Shown here one piece after another: positions 1 to 7,310 of a DNA stretch of 9,755 nt (position 1 is the stretch's first letter; the number at the start of each line of letters is the position of its first letter). The position numbers were made by a program, and so were the translations under genes. The DNA comes from Verrucomicrobiota bacterium (GTDB taxonomy: Bacteria; Verrucomicrobiota; Verrucomicrobiia; Opitutales; Oceanipulchritudinaceae): positions 1-9,755 of the forward strand of contig JAAAOD010000142.1 in NCBI GenBank assembly GCA_009908535.1, read 5' to 3'. The notes under the pieces are model-generated. The model was not told where the DNA came from. It worked only from the letters and a program-made list of their open reading frames with translations, and searched no databases.

Positions 1-63
1 ACAAACCCGCCGATTTCCCTTTATGCGATCTCCGAAGACCTCCTGACCCCCTTCTTTTTGTGA
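1..63 (+). CDS. 3' end of an unidentified upstream gene (partial)
   Basis: Frame 1 is open from the window edge to a TGA at 61-63 and encodes about 20 residues ending ISEDLLTPFFL. Two things suggest it is real. Its third codon positions are mostly G or C, as in the genes downstream, while the other two frames read through CGA, AGA and TTA codons that the neighbours avoid. Its stop also overlaps the rnfB GTG start as GTGA, the same start/stop overlap seen at three later junctions of this operon. It is too short to identify. If real, rnfB is not the first gene of the transcript and is translationally coupled to this gene. Confidence 0.4.
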   Translation, partial: TNPPISLYAISEDLLTPFFL

Positions 64-959
64 TCCCCCTCCTTGCAGCAGCCCTTGGCGAAGCCCTCCT
101 CTTCATGGGGGGACTCGGCGCGTTGCTGGCCACCGCTCTGGCCATTGCCAACCGTAAACTGCACGTCGAGGAAGACCCGCGCATCGAGGAGGTCGAAGGT
201 CTCCTTCCCGGCACCAACTGCGGAGCCTGCGGTTGTCCCGGTTGCCGCGCCTTTGCCGAGGCCTGTGTCAAAGGCGAAAAGAATCCCGGCGAATGCACCG
301 TCAACACGGCCGAAATGTCCGCTTTTATCGCCGATCTCCTCGGCGTTGCCCTGGGCGGTGAGGAACGCAAGGTCGCCCGCCTCGCCTGCGCGGGAGGCAA
401 GCATGTCGCGCGCATGCGGGCCCAATACAAGGGAATCGAAAGCTGCCGCGCCGCCGTCGTCACCGGCGGTGGGGGGAAGGCCTGCGCCTGGGGCTGTGTC
501 GGCCTCGGAGATTGCGAACGCTCCTGCGACTTCGACGCCATCTATATGGACCGGCACGGCCTCCCGGTCGTCATCGAGGACAAGTGCGTCGCCTGCAATG
601 ATTGCGTCGTCGCCTGTCCGCTGGACCTTTTCGAGCTGCATCCGGTCAGCCATAAGCTCTGGGTGGCCTGCAAAAGCCTGGCCGAGGGCGACCAGGCCCT
701 CGCCGAATGCGAGGTCGCCTGCACCGGCTGCGCGCGCTGCGCCGCCGACGCGCCCGAGGGATTGATCAAGATCGAAAACAACCTCGCCGTCGTCGATTAT
801 TCCAAAAACCACCTCGCTACGCCCCTGCCCACCCAGCGCTGCCCCACCGGGGCCATTGTCTGGCTGGAGGATCACAAGGCCGTCCGCGGGGCCGCCGCCA
901 AGCGGATCGTCCGCGAGGACCCCCTCCCCATCGAACCGGATTTCAAGGACCATTCGTAG
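60..959 (+). CDS. rnfB: RnfB, ferredoxin-accepting multi-[4Fe-4S] subunit of the Rnf complex
   Basis: RnfB is the Rnf subunit thought to take electrons from reduced ferredoxin at the cytoplasmic face. The 299-residue product has one N-terminal membrane helix (about residues 2-30), then the family signature LPGTNCGACGCPGC with C54, C57, C62 and C79 as likely ligands of the first [4Fe-4S] cluster. A conserved C110/C129 stretch follows, then a two-cluster ferredoxin region (C142, C146, C152, C156 and C176, C179, C182, C186). The last region has C217, C221, C224, C227 and C261. There the expected fourth Cys of the first motif is A231 and the first three Cys of the following motif are absent, so only one cluster is likely. 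The length matches the long clostridial/Bacteroidota type rather than short E. coli RsxB. The GTG start at 60 keeps the whole membrane helix and overlaps an upstream stop. No Shine-Dalgarno is visible. The alternative ATG at 105 would shorten the helix. Confidence 0.93.
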   Translation: MIPLLAAALGEALLFMGGLGALLATALAIANRKLHVEEDPRIEEVEGLLPGTNCGACGCPGCRAFAEACVKGEKNPGECTVNTAEMSAFIADLLGVALGGEERKVARLACAGGKHVARMRAQYKGIESCRAAVVTGGGGKACAWGCVGLGDCERSCDFDAIYMDRHGLPVVIEDKCVACNDCVVACPLDLFELHPVSHKLWVACKSLAEGDQALAECEVACTGCARCAADAPEGLIKIENNLAVVDYSKNHLATPLPTQRCPTGAIVWLEDHKAVRGAAAKRIVREDPLPIEPDFKDHS

Positions 960-963
960 CTAT

Positions 964-989
964 TTTTTCACTACAACTATATTTTTCAC
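964..989 (+). repeat. Short direct repeat TTTTTCAC, two copies 18 bases apart
   Basis: TTTTTCAC occurs at 964-971 and again at 982-989, a period of 18 bases, just under two helical turns. It lies inside the A/T-rich gap upstream of the PFOR gene. It could be a pair of half-sites for a regulator, but eight bases with five T's in an A/T-rich stretch can arise by chance. Confidence 0.35.
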
Positions 990-999
990 CACGCAGAAC

Positions 1000-1005
1000 A
1001 GGAAG
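1000..1005 (+). promoter_or_regulatory. Ribosome binding site of the PFOR gene
   Basis: AGGAAG lies five bases before the ATG at 1011. It supports that start and shows the gene can be translated independently of rnfB. Confidence 0.7.
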
Positions 1006-1010
1006 ATCCC

Positions 1011-4000
1011 ATGGTAACCGACAAAACCACCTCCGTAAAATACCCCGGCATTCTTTCCGCCATGGATGGCAATTCCGCCGTGATCATGTGCGAGCGCGAG
1101 TCCAGCGACGCGGCCGGCGCTTATCCCATCACCCCTTCCACCCAGATGGGCGAATACTGGGCGGAGGAAGCGGCCAAGGGACACATCAACACCGCCGGGC
1201 GCCCGTTGATTTTCGTGGAGCCGGAGGGCGAACATGCCGCGGCCGGCATGACCGCGGGCATGTCCATGAGCGGGCTGCGCGCCTCCAACTTCTCCTCCGG
1301 ACAGGGCATTGCCTACATGCACGAGTCCCTCTACGCGGCCGTGGGCAAGCGGCTTCCCTACATCCTCAACATCGGCTGCCGCGCCATCACCAAATCCACC
1401 CTCAACGTGCATGCCGGTCATGACGATTACCATCTCATGGACGACACCGGCTTCATCCAGGTCATGGCCAAAAACGCCCAGGAGGCCGCGGACCTCAACC
1501 TCATCACGCGCAAGATCGCCGAACTCTCCCTGACCCCCGGCGCGGTCGGGCAGGACGGCTTCCTGACCACGCACCTCATCGAGACCCTCCGCATTCCCGA
1601 ACGGGAGCTCATCGACGAGTTCCTCGGCCACGCCGAGGACATGATCGATACTCCCACACCGGGCCAGCGCATTCTCTACGGAAAGTCCCGCCGCCGCGTC
1701 CCCAAGCTCTGGGATGTGGACAACCCCGTCCTTTCCGGCCCCGTCCAGAACCAGGATGCCTACATGCAATCCGTGGCCGGACAGCGTCCCTATTTCTTCG
1801 ACCACATCCAGGCCCTTACCGACCAGTGCATGGCCGAGTATTCGGAGCTCACCGGCCGCACCTACGCCCGTATCAGCACCTACCGCTGCGAGGACGCCGA
1901 TTACCTCATTATCGGCCAGGGAAGCGTCGTCGGCACCGCCGAGGCGGTCACCGACTACATGCGTGAATCCCGTAAGCTCAAAGTCGGCGTCGTTAACATG
2001 ACGATGTTCCGTCCCTTCCCGTCCGATCTCCTCGGGGAGATCATCAAAGGGCGCAAGGGAGTTGTCGTCCTCGAGCGCACCGACCAGCCACTGGCCGGCG
2101 ATCTACCGCTTATCCGTGAAATCCGCGCCACCATGGCCAAGTGTATCGAAAACGGAAGCAGTGCCAACGGTAAGGCGGACAAGCCGTATCCGGATCTGGC
2201 CACCTACAAAAAGGCCTCCGACATGCCGCCCCTTTACTCCGGCTGTTTCGGCCTCGGCAGCCGTGACCTGCAGCCCGAAGGCGTCGTCGGCGCGGTCGAG
2301 AATATGCTCCCGGACGGAAACCGCCGGAAATTTTTCTACCTTTCCGTCGACTTTCTCCGCGACAAGCCCTCCACCCCGAAGGCGGACATCTACCAGGCGG
2401 AACTGCAGGACCTGTATCCAACGGTCAAGGACCTCGCCGTCAAGGGAAGCGAGAACCCGAACCTGCTCCCCAAAGGCGCCATCACCGTACGCATGCACTC
2501 CGTCGGTGGCTGGGGCGCCATCACCACCGGAAAGAACCTTGCCATCACTTTGTATGACCTTCTTGGATACGATATTAAAGCGAATCCGAAGTACGGTTCC
2601 GAGAAAAAGGGCCAGCCGACCACCTACTACCTGTCCGCCGCGCCGGAACCGATCCGCATCAACTGCGAATACTTCTTCGTCGATGCGGTCCTCTCCCCGG
2701 ATCCGAATGTCTTCAGTCATTCCAATCCGCTCTTCGGCCTGAAGAAAGGCGGCACCTTCATCATCCAGAGCGAGCTCCCTTCCTCGGAGGAGGTCTGGCA
2801 GTCCATTCCGGAATGGGCCCGCAACCACATCGTCAAGCAGGAGATCCGCATGTTCTACCTGGACGCCTTCAAGATCGCCCGGGAGGAAGCAAGCGATCCG
2901 GAACTGCAGTTCCGCATGCAGGGCATTGCCTTCCAGGGGGCCTTCTTCGCCGGTTCCACGCTCATGGAGACGGCCGGCTTCACGGAGGAATCCCTCTTCA
3001 AGGCCATCCACGGCCAGGTGGAGAAAAAGTTCGGTTCCAAAGGGGCGCGCGTCGTCGAGGACAACATGCGGGTCGTTCGCCGCGGTTTCGATCAGATCAC
3101 CGAAATCACGGAAATGGAAACCACCGCAAGCGGGACGAAAGAAGCCCGCATGGATACCAACCTGCCCATCATGCTCAAACGCATGCCGGCGAGTGCGGAT
3201 CCGAAGACCGACATTCACCGCTTCTGGGAGCAGACGGGGAGCTTCTATGCCGGGGGTCACCCCAACGACAATCTTGCCGATCCCTTCAACGCCCTTGCCG
3301 TGATGCCCGCCAACACAGGCGTCTACCGCGACATGACGAAGATCCGGTTCACCCATCCGGTCTGGCATCCGGAAAAGTGCACCGCCTGTAGTGAATGTTT
3401 CACCGTCTGCCCCGACAGCGCCATCCCCGGGCTCGTCAATTCCGTCTCCGACGTCTTTTCCACCGCCATCAAACAAGTCGAAAAAGCCGGCCACGAGGTC
3501 AAACTGCTGCCGAAGGCCGTCCGTACGGTGGAAAAAAAGATGCGCTCCCTGGTCGGGGAATGGGAAACCAATTCCATCGAAACCGCCCCCTTGCTGAACA
3601 AGGCCATCGACGAGACCATCGCGGAAGAGAACGGTCAGGCCGAGGACCTCGCGAAAGAATTCGACTGGTTCCGCGAGGCCATGGGCGATTTCAAGTTCGC
3701 CCTTACGAAACCGTACTTCCAGCAACGCGAAAAGGCGGAACCGGGTTCCGGCGGCCTCTTCGCCATCACCGTCAATCCCTACGCCTGTAAGGGCTGCATG
3801 CTGTGTATCGACGTCTGCGACGACGGAGCCCTGACCGCCGAGGAACAGACCTCCGCGTCCGTCGAAAATCTACAGGAGAACTGGGATTTCTGGCTCAACC
3901 TGCCGAATACGCGCAAGGAGTTCATCCGTATCGACGACATTGATGAAAAGATCGGGGCCCTCGAAACCATGCTGCTGGATAAATCGGTCTTCCAGTCCAT

Positions 4001-5927
4001 GGTCTGCGGCGACGGTTCCTGCACGGGCTGCGGGGAGAAGAGCGTCCTGCACATTTTCACCAGCACCATCACCGCGCTCATGCAGCCACGGGTGCACAAG
4101 CAGGTGCAGCGGCTTGAGGAGCTGATCGCGAAGCTCGAAAGCCATATCCGCAACAAGCTGGCCGCGACGGTCGATATCAACGACCTCTCCGCCATCCAGG
4201 AGGCCATCACTTCCCATCGCGGTCACGACCTCAAGCTTTCCGAGCTCGCGCAAAAGCTCGATGAAGGCAAGGCCGGCCAGCCTATCGATCAGGAGTGGCT
4301 GCAATGGGCGAGCAATCTTCTCGCCCGCCTTAAGGATCTCAAATGGCGCTACGAGGAAGGCACCACGCGCAACGGGCGCGCCAACCTCGGTTTCACCAAC
4401 GCCACCGGCTGCAGTTCCGTTTACGGATCCACTTTCCCCTACAATCCGTATCCCTTCCCGTGGTCCAACCATTTGTTTCAGGACGCGCCCTCCCTCGCCC
4501 TCGGTATCTACGAAGGGCACATGCGGAGCATGGCCGACGGATTCAAGGACATCCGCATGGCGGAGGCCGAACTCGCCGGCGAAGGTGACTTCAAGGAACT
4601 CGAGGAATCGCTGCGTTACTTTGACTGGCAGGAATTCAGCGACGAGGAATTCCTCCTCTCCCCGCCCGTGGTCGCCGTGGGCGGCGACGGGGCCATGTAC
4701 GACATCGGCTTCCAGAACCTCTCCCGGCTCCTCATGGCCGGACGCCCGGTGAAGGTCCTCGTCCTCGATACTCAGGTCTATTCCAACACCGGCGGACAGG
4801 CCTGCACCTCCGGCTTCGTCGGCCAGGTTTCCGATATGGCCCCCTTCGGAAAAACGTGGAAGGGCAAGGGCGAGATCCGCAAGGAAATCAGCCTCATCGG
4901 GGCCGCCCATCGGACCGCCTTCATTCTGCAGGCCAACCTCGCCAACTACACGCACATGATCGAGGGCTTTATCGACGGCCTCAACGCCCGCCGCCCCGCC
5001 CTCTTCAACGTCTACGCGGTCTGCCAGCCCGAACACGGGGTCTCCGATGATGCCACCATGATGCGCAGCAAGATGGCGCTTGAGTCCCGCGCCTACCCGA
5101 TCCTGCGCTTCGACCCCGACGCCGGCGGGACATGGGAGGAATGCTTCGACCTCGAGGGCAATCCCGAGATCGACGGCGACTGGCCGCGTTACCAGCTCGA
5201 TTACACCGACGAAGACGGCAACGCGCAGCAGATGGAAATCCCCATGACCTTCGCCGACTTCGCCGTTCAGGAAGCCCGCTTCCGCAAGCACTTCCGCGTC
5301 GCGCCACCGGATACATGGAACGATACCATGGTACCGCTCACCGAGTTCATCGACATGGAAACCGAGGACCGCGAAGACCTCTATCCCTACATCTGGGCGG
5401 TGAATAAGAAGAACGAGTTAATGCGCGTCCTCGTCTCCGAGGACATGGTTCGCTCGACGGAGGAACGCCGCTCCTTCTGGCACCTCCTCAAGGGTGTCGC
5501 CGGCCTGACCGGCAAGGTCGATCCCGAGGAAATCGCCGACCGCGTCCGCGGCGAAACGGCGCAGAAACTGGCCTCGGGGCTCATGGCCATGCTGAAAGGG
5601 GAAGCTGCCTTCCCGGAGCTCGCTCCCGGTGAGGAAGGGACCGCCCCGGCGGCGGAGGGAACCGCCACTGCGACGGCCTTTGACCCCGTCTGGATCGACC
5701 AGACGGAATGCACCTCCTGCGACGAGTGCGTAAACATCAATCCGAAGATCTTCGCCTACGACGAAAACAAGAAGGCTTTCGTCAAGGATCCGAAGGGCGG
5801 CCCCTTCAAGGACATTGTCCGTGCGGCCGAAAAGTGCACCGGGCGCTGTATCCACCCGGGCACCCCACCCGATCCGAACGAGAAGGGCCTCGATAAGCTC
5901 GTCAAGCGCGCGGAGAAATTCCAGTAG
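1011..5927 (+). CDS. nifJ: Giant pyruvate:ferredoxin oxidoreductase (NifJ-type 2-oxoacid oxidoreductase) with fused C-terminal ferredoxin domain
   Basis: Predicted to decarboxylate pyruvate with CoA to acetyl-CoA and CO2, sending electrons through Fe-S clusters; cytoplasmic. It has 1638 residues, against about 1170-1200 for usual NifJ. Order: thiamine-pyrimidine domain (about 8-240, AYPITPSTQM at 37-46); transketolase-C-like domain (about 260-430); gamma domain (about 485-720, SVGGWGAITTGKNLA); two [4Fe-4S] motifs (C790/793/796/800 and C926/929/932/936); TPP-binding domain with GGDG at 1224-1227 and YSNTGGQ at 1257-1263; a C-terminal extension; and a one-cluster ferredoxin domain (C1567/1570/1573, then C1609) behind an Ala/Gly/Thr/Glu linker (about 1537-1557). 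By spacing and motif, T41, E74, R124 and N1259 match substrate/TPP residues T31, E64, R114 and N996 of Desulfovibrio africanus PFOR (numbers from memory). Proximal cluster ligands would be C1004, C1007, C1134 and C1338. A helical insertion of about 100 residues lies between C1007 and C1134. Pyruvate is the likely substrate, but another 2-oxoacid cannot be excluded. Confidence 0.93.
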   Translation: MVTDKTTSVKYPGILSAMDGNSAVIMCERESSDAAGAYPITPSTQMGEYWAEEAAKGHINTAGRPLIFVEPEGEHAAAGMTAGMSMSGLRASNFSSGQGIAYMHESLYAAVGKRLPYILNIGCRAITKSTLNVHAGHDDYHLMDDTGFIQVMAKNAQEAADLNLITRKIAELSLTPGAVGQDGFLTTHLIETLRIPERELIDEFLGHAEDMIDTPTPGQRILYGKSRRRVPKLWDVDNPVLSGPVQNQDAYMQSVAGQRPYFFDHIQALTDQCMAEYSELTGRTYARISTYRCEDADYLIIGQGSVVGTAEAVTDYMRESRKLKVGVVNMTMFRPFPSDLLGEIIKGRKGVVVLERTDQPLAGDLPLIREIRATMAKCIENGSSANGKADKPYPDLATYKKASDMPPLYSGCFGLGSRDLQPEGVVGAVENMLPDGNRRKFFYLSVDFLRDKPSTPKADIYQAELQDLYPTVKDLAVKGSENPNLLPKGAITVRMHSVGGWGAITTGKNLAITLYDLLGYDIKANPKYGSEKKGQPTTYYLSAAPEPIRINCEYFFVDAVLSPDPNVFSHSNPLFGLKKGGTFIIQSELPSSEEVWQSIPEWARNHIVKQEIRMFYLDAFKIAREEASDPELQFRMQGIAFQGAFFAGSTLMETAGFTEESLFKAIHGQVEKKFGSKGARVVEDNMRVVRRGFDQITEITEMETTASGTKEARMDTNLPIMLKRMPASADPKTDIHRFWEQTGSFYAGGHPNDNLADPFNALAVMPANTGVYRDMTKIRFTHPVWHPEKCTACSECFTVCPDSAIPGLVNSVSDVFSTAIKQVEKAGHEVKLLPKAVRTVEKKMRSLVGEWETNSIETAPLLNKAIDETIAEENGQAEDLAKEFDWFREAMGDFKFALTKPYFQQREKAEPGSGGLFAITVNPYACKGCMLCIDVCDDGALTAEEQTSASVENLQENWDFWLNLPNTRKEFIRIDDIDEKIGALETMLLDKSVFQSMVCGDGSCTGCGEKSVLHIFTSTITALMQPRVHKQVQRLEELIAKLESHIRNKLAATVDINDLSAIQEAITSHRGHDLKLSELAQKLDEGKAGQPIDQEWLQWASNLLARLKDLKWRYEEGTTRNGRANLGFTNATGCSSVYGSTFPYNPYPFPWSNHLFQDAPSLALGIYEGHMRSMADGFKDIRMAEAELAGEGDFKELEESLRYFDWQEFSDEEFLLSPPVVAVGGDGAMYDIGFQNLSRLLMAGRPVKVLVLDTQVYSNTGGQACTSGFVGQVSDMAPFGKTWKGKGEIRKEISLIGAAHRTAFILQANLANYTHMIEGFIDGLNARRPALFNVYAVCQPEHGVSDDATMMRSKMALESRAYPILRFDPDAGGTWEECFDLEGNPEIDGDWPRYQLDYTDEDGNAQQMEIPMTFADFAVQEARFRKHFRVAPPDTWNDTMVPLTEFIDMETEDREDLYPYIWAVNKKNELMRVLVSEDMVRSTEERRSFWHLLKGVAGLTGKVDPEEIADRVRGETAQKLASGLMAMLKGEAAFPELAPGEEGTAPAAEGTATATAFDPVWIDQTECTSCDECVNINPKIFAYDENKKAFVKDPKGGPFKDIVRAAEKCTGRCIHPGTPPDPNEKGLDKLVKRAEKFQ

Positions 5928-5939
5928 GTGCGAAATATC

Positions 5940-7310
5940 ATGACACGGGATCTGTTTGCAATGCTCGCCCCGGCGAATTGGTTCCGGCGGTCGTTCCCGC
6001 ACGGAATCCATCCGGCCGAAAACAAGGGAGCGACGGCCGACAGGCCGATCCGGCGCCTGCCTTTTCCGCCGGAGTTGGTGCTGCCGCTGGCGCAGCACAC
6101 GGGCGCGCCGTCGGTGTGTCTCGTGCATAAAGGGCAGGAGGTGGTCCGCGGTGAGCCGATCGCCGGCGCGGGCGGTTTTGTCTCCGTACCGCTCCATGCC
6201 CCCGCTACCGGAATTATCCGCGACATCGACCTCATGCCCACCGCGAAAGGTCCCTACACACGCTCGATCATTCTCGAGGTGTATCCGGGAGACAGCCAGG
6301 AGGTCCGCTACAGCGCGCCCCGCGATGTCGATGCGATGTCGAAGGACGAGCTCATCAAGGCGGTCCAGGGCACGGGCCTCGTCGGCCTCGGTGGCGCCGC
6401 CTTTCCCACCCATGTCAAGCTCTCCCCTCCCAAAGGTCACGAGGTCCACACCGTTCTCATCAACGGTTGCGAATGTGAGCCGTTTCTCACCACCGATCAC
6501 CGCGTCATGCTCGAGGATGGCGCCGACCTCGTCGCCGGAACGCGCATTTTCATGAAGGCCCTCGGGGCGGAGCACGGGATCATCGGCCTTGAGGACAACA
6601 AGCAGGAAGTAGCGGAGGCCCTCCGCGCCCACCTTCCCGCCGACGGCAGCATCACCGTGCAAGTCGTGCGCACAAAATATCCTCAGGGTGCGGAGAAAAT
6701 GCTCGCGAAGGCCATTCTCGGCGTCGAGATCCCTTCCGGCAACTACCCGTCCTCGGTCGGGCTCGCCGTCTTCAACGCCTCTTCCACCGCGCAGCTGGGT
6801 GCGCTCCTCCCGCGCAGCCAGGGTGTCATCGAGCGCGTCGTCACCATCACCGGACCCGGGATCGAAAGGCCCGGCAACTACCTCGTCCCCATCGGAACGC
6901 CCATTCGCTATATTCTTGAATACCTCGGCTTCCGTGGAAAGGAGCAAACCATCATCATGGGCGGGCCTATGATGGGCAGCACCGTAAGTTCCTTTGACGT
7001 CCCCATTACGAAGGGATGTGGAGGGCTCCTCGTCCTGACCGAGCAGGAACTGCAGGAGCAGACCTTTCAGAATGCCTACCCCTGCATCAGCTGCGGTCAT
7101 TGTGTTGAAGCCTGCCCGATGATCCTGAACCCCTGCCAGATGGGCAAACTGGCCTACAAGCACCGCTACGCGGAAATGGCGGAATCCTTCCACCTCAACG
7201 ACTGCTTCGAATGCGGCTGCTGTAGTTACGTCTGCCCGGCAGGCATTCCCCTTGTCCAGTATTTCCGCATTGCCAAAGCCGCCAACCGGGAGAAGGCAAA
7301 GGCCTCATGA
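5940..7310 (+). CDS. rnfC: RnfC, NADH-binding peripheral subunit of the Rnf complex
   Basis: RnfC is the cytoplasmic subunit where NAD+ is reduced; it carries FMN and two [4Fe-4S] clusters. Family marks, numbered from the upstream GTG: FPHGIHPAENK near residue 23, the glycine-rich GLVGLGGAAFPTHVK at 150-164, INGCECEPFLTTDHR at 178-192, and two ferredoxin motifs, CISCGHCVEACP (C386/389/392/396) and CFECGCCSYVCP (C426/429/432/436). About 456-460 residues is normal for the family. I chose the ATG at 5940 because AGGTG at 5926-5930 lies nine bases upstream. A GTG at 5928, directly after the PFOR stop, would add four residues and has GGAGA 11 bases upstream, so it remains possible. No room is left for a promoter between this gene and the PFOR, so the two are almost certainly cotranscribed. 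Confidence 0.94.
   Translation: MTRDLFAMLAPANWFRRSFPHGIHPAENKGATADRPIRRLPFPPELVLPLAQHTGAPSVCLVHKGQEVVRGEPIAGAGGFVSVPLHAPATGIIRDIDLMPTAKGPYTRSIILEVYPGDSQEVRYSAPRDVDAMSKDELIKAVQGTGLVGLGGAAFPTHVKLSPPKGHEVHTVLINGCECEPFLTTDHRVMLEDGADLVAGTRIFMKALGAEHGIIGLEDNKQEVAEALRAHLPADGSITVQVVRTKYPQGAEKMLAKAILGVEIPSGNYPSSVGLAVFNASSTAQLGALLPRSQGVIERVVTITGPGIERPGNYLVPIGTPIRYILEYLGFRGKEQTIIMGGPMMGSTVSSFDVPITKGCGGLLVLTEQELQEQTFQNAYPCISCGHCVEACPMILNPCQMGKLAYKHRYAEMAESFHLNDCFECGCCSYVCPAGIPLVQYFRIAKAANREKAKAS

Larger units (their letters stand above)
960..1010 (+). promoter_or_regulatory. A/T-rich intergenic gap before the PFOR gene, possible internal promoter
   Basis: These 51 bases are the only true gap in an operon whose other genes touch or overlap. 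The first 30 bases are strongly A/T-rich in a GC-rich window, which would suit an internal promoter or operator that allows separate control of the PFOR. I see no convincing -35/-10 pair and no stem before the T-run at 963-968 that would make it an intrinsic terminator. The regulatory role is inferred from spacing and composition only. Confidence 0.3.

Noticed and set aside
23..46. Tiny open frame (ATG at 23 to TGA at 46) as a leader peptide before rnfB
   Set aside because: Seven codons, no ribosome binding site, and no attenuator-like hairpin seen. A different frame through the same bases looks more like coding sequence.
21..953. Minus-strand open frame of 310 codons opposite rnfB
   Set aside because: rnfB on the plus strand has full family cysteine motifs. 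The antisense product is Gly/Ala/Asp-rich with no known features.
963..968. T-run just after the rnfB stop as an intrinsic terminator
   Set aside because: I could not find a stable GC-rich stem immediately before it, and the genes on both sides look functionally linked.
2103..3725. Minus-strand open frame of 540 codons inside the PFOR gene
   Set aside because: It is a shadow of a gene with clear conserved motifs. The product is low in recognisable structure and no ribosome binding site stands out.
4032..4400. Extra sequence in the PFOR TPP domain as an intein or inserted mobile element
   Set aside because: It has no intein splice motifs (no Cys/Ser start with a His-Asn end), keeps the reading frame and base composition of the gene, and looks like an ordinary helical insertion.
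3870..5291. Minus-strand open frame of 473 codons inside the PFOR gene
   Set aside because: It is antisense to the TPP-binding domain and has no independent evidence, being another codon-bias shadow.
5418..7193. Long minus-strand open frame (591 codons) across the end of the PFOR gene and rnfC
   Set aside because: It is antisense to two confidently identified genes, crosses their junction, and shows no recognisable domains. GC-rich third positions on the plus strand suppress stops in this antisense frame.
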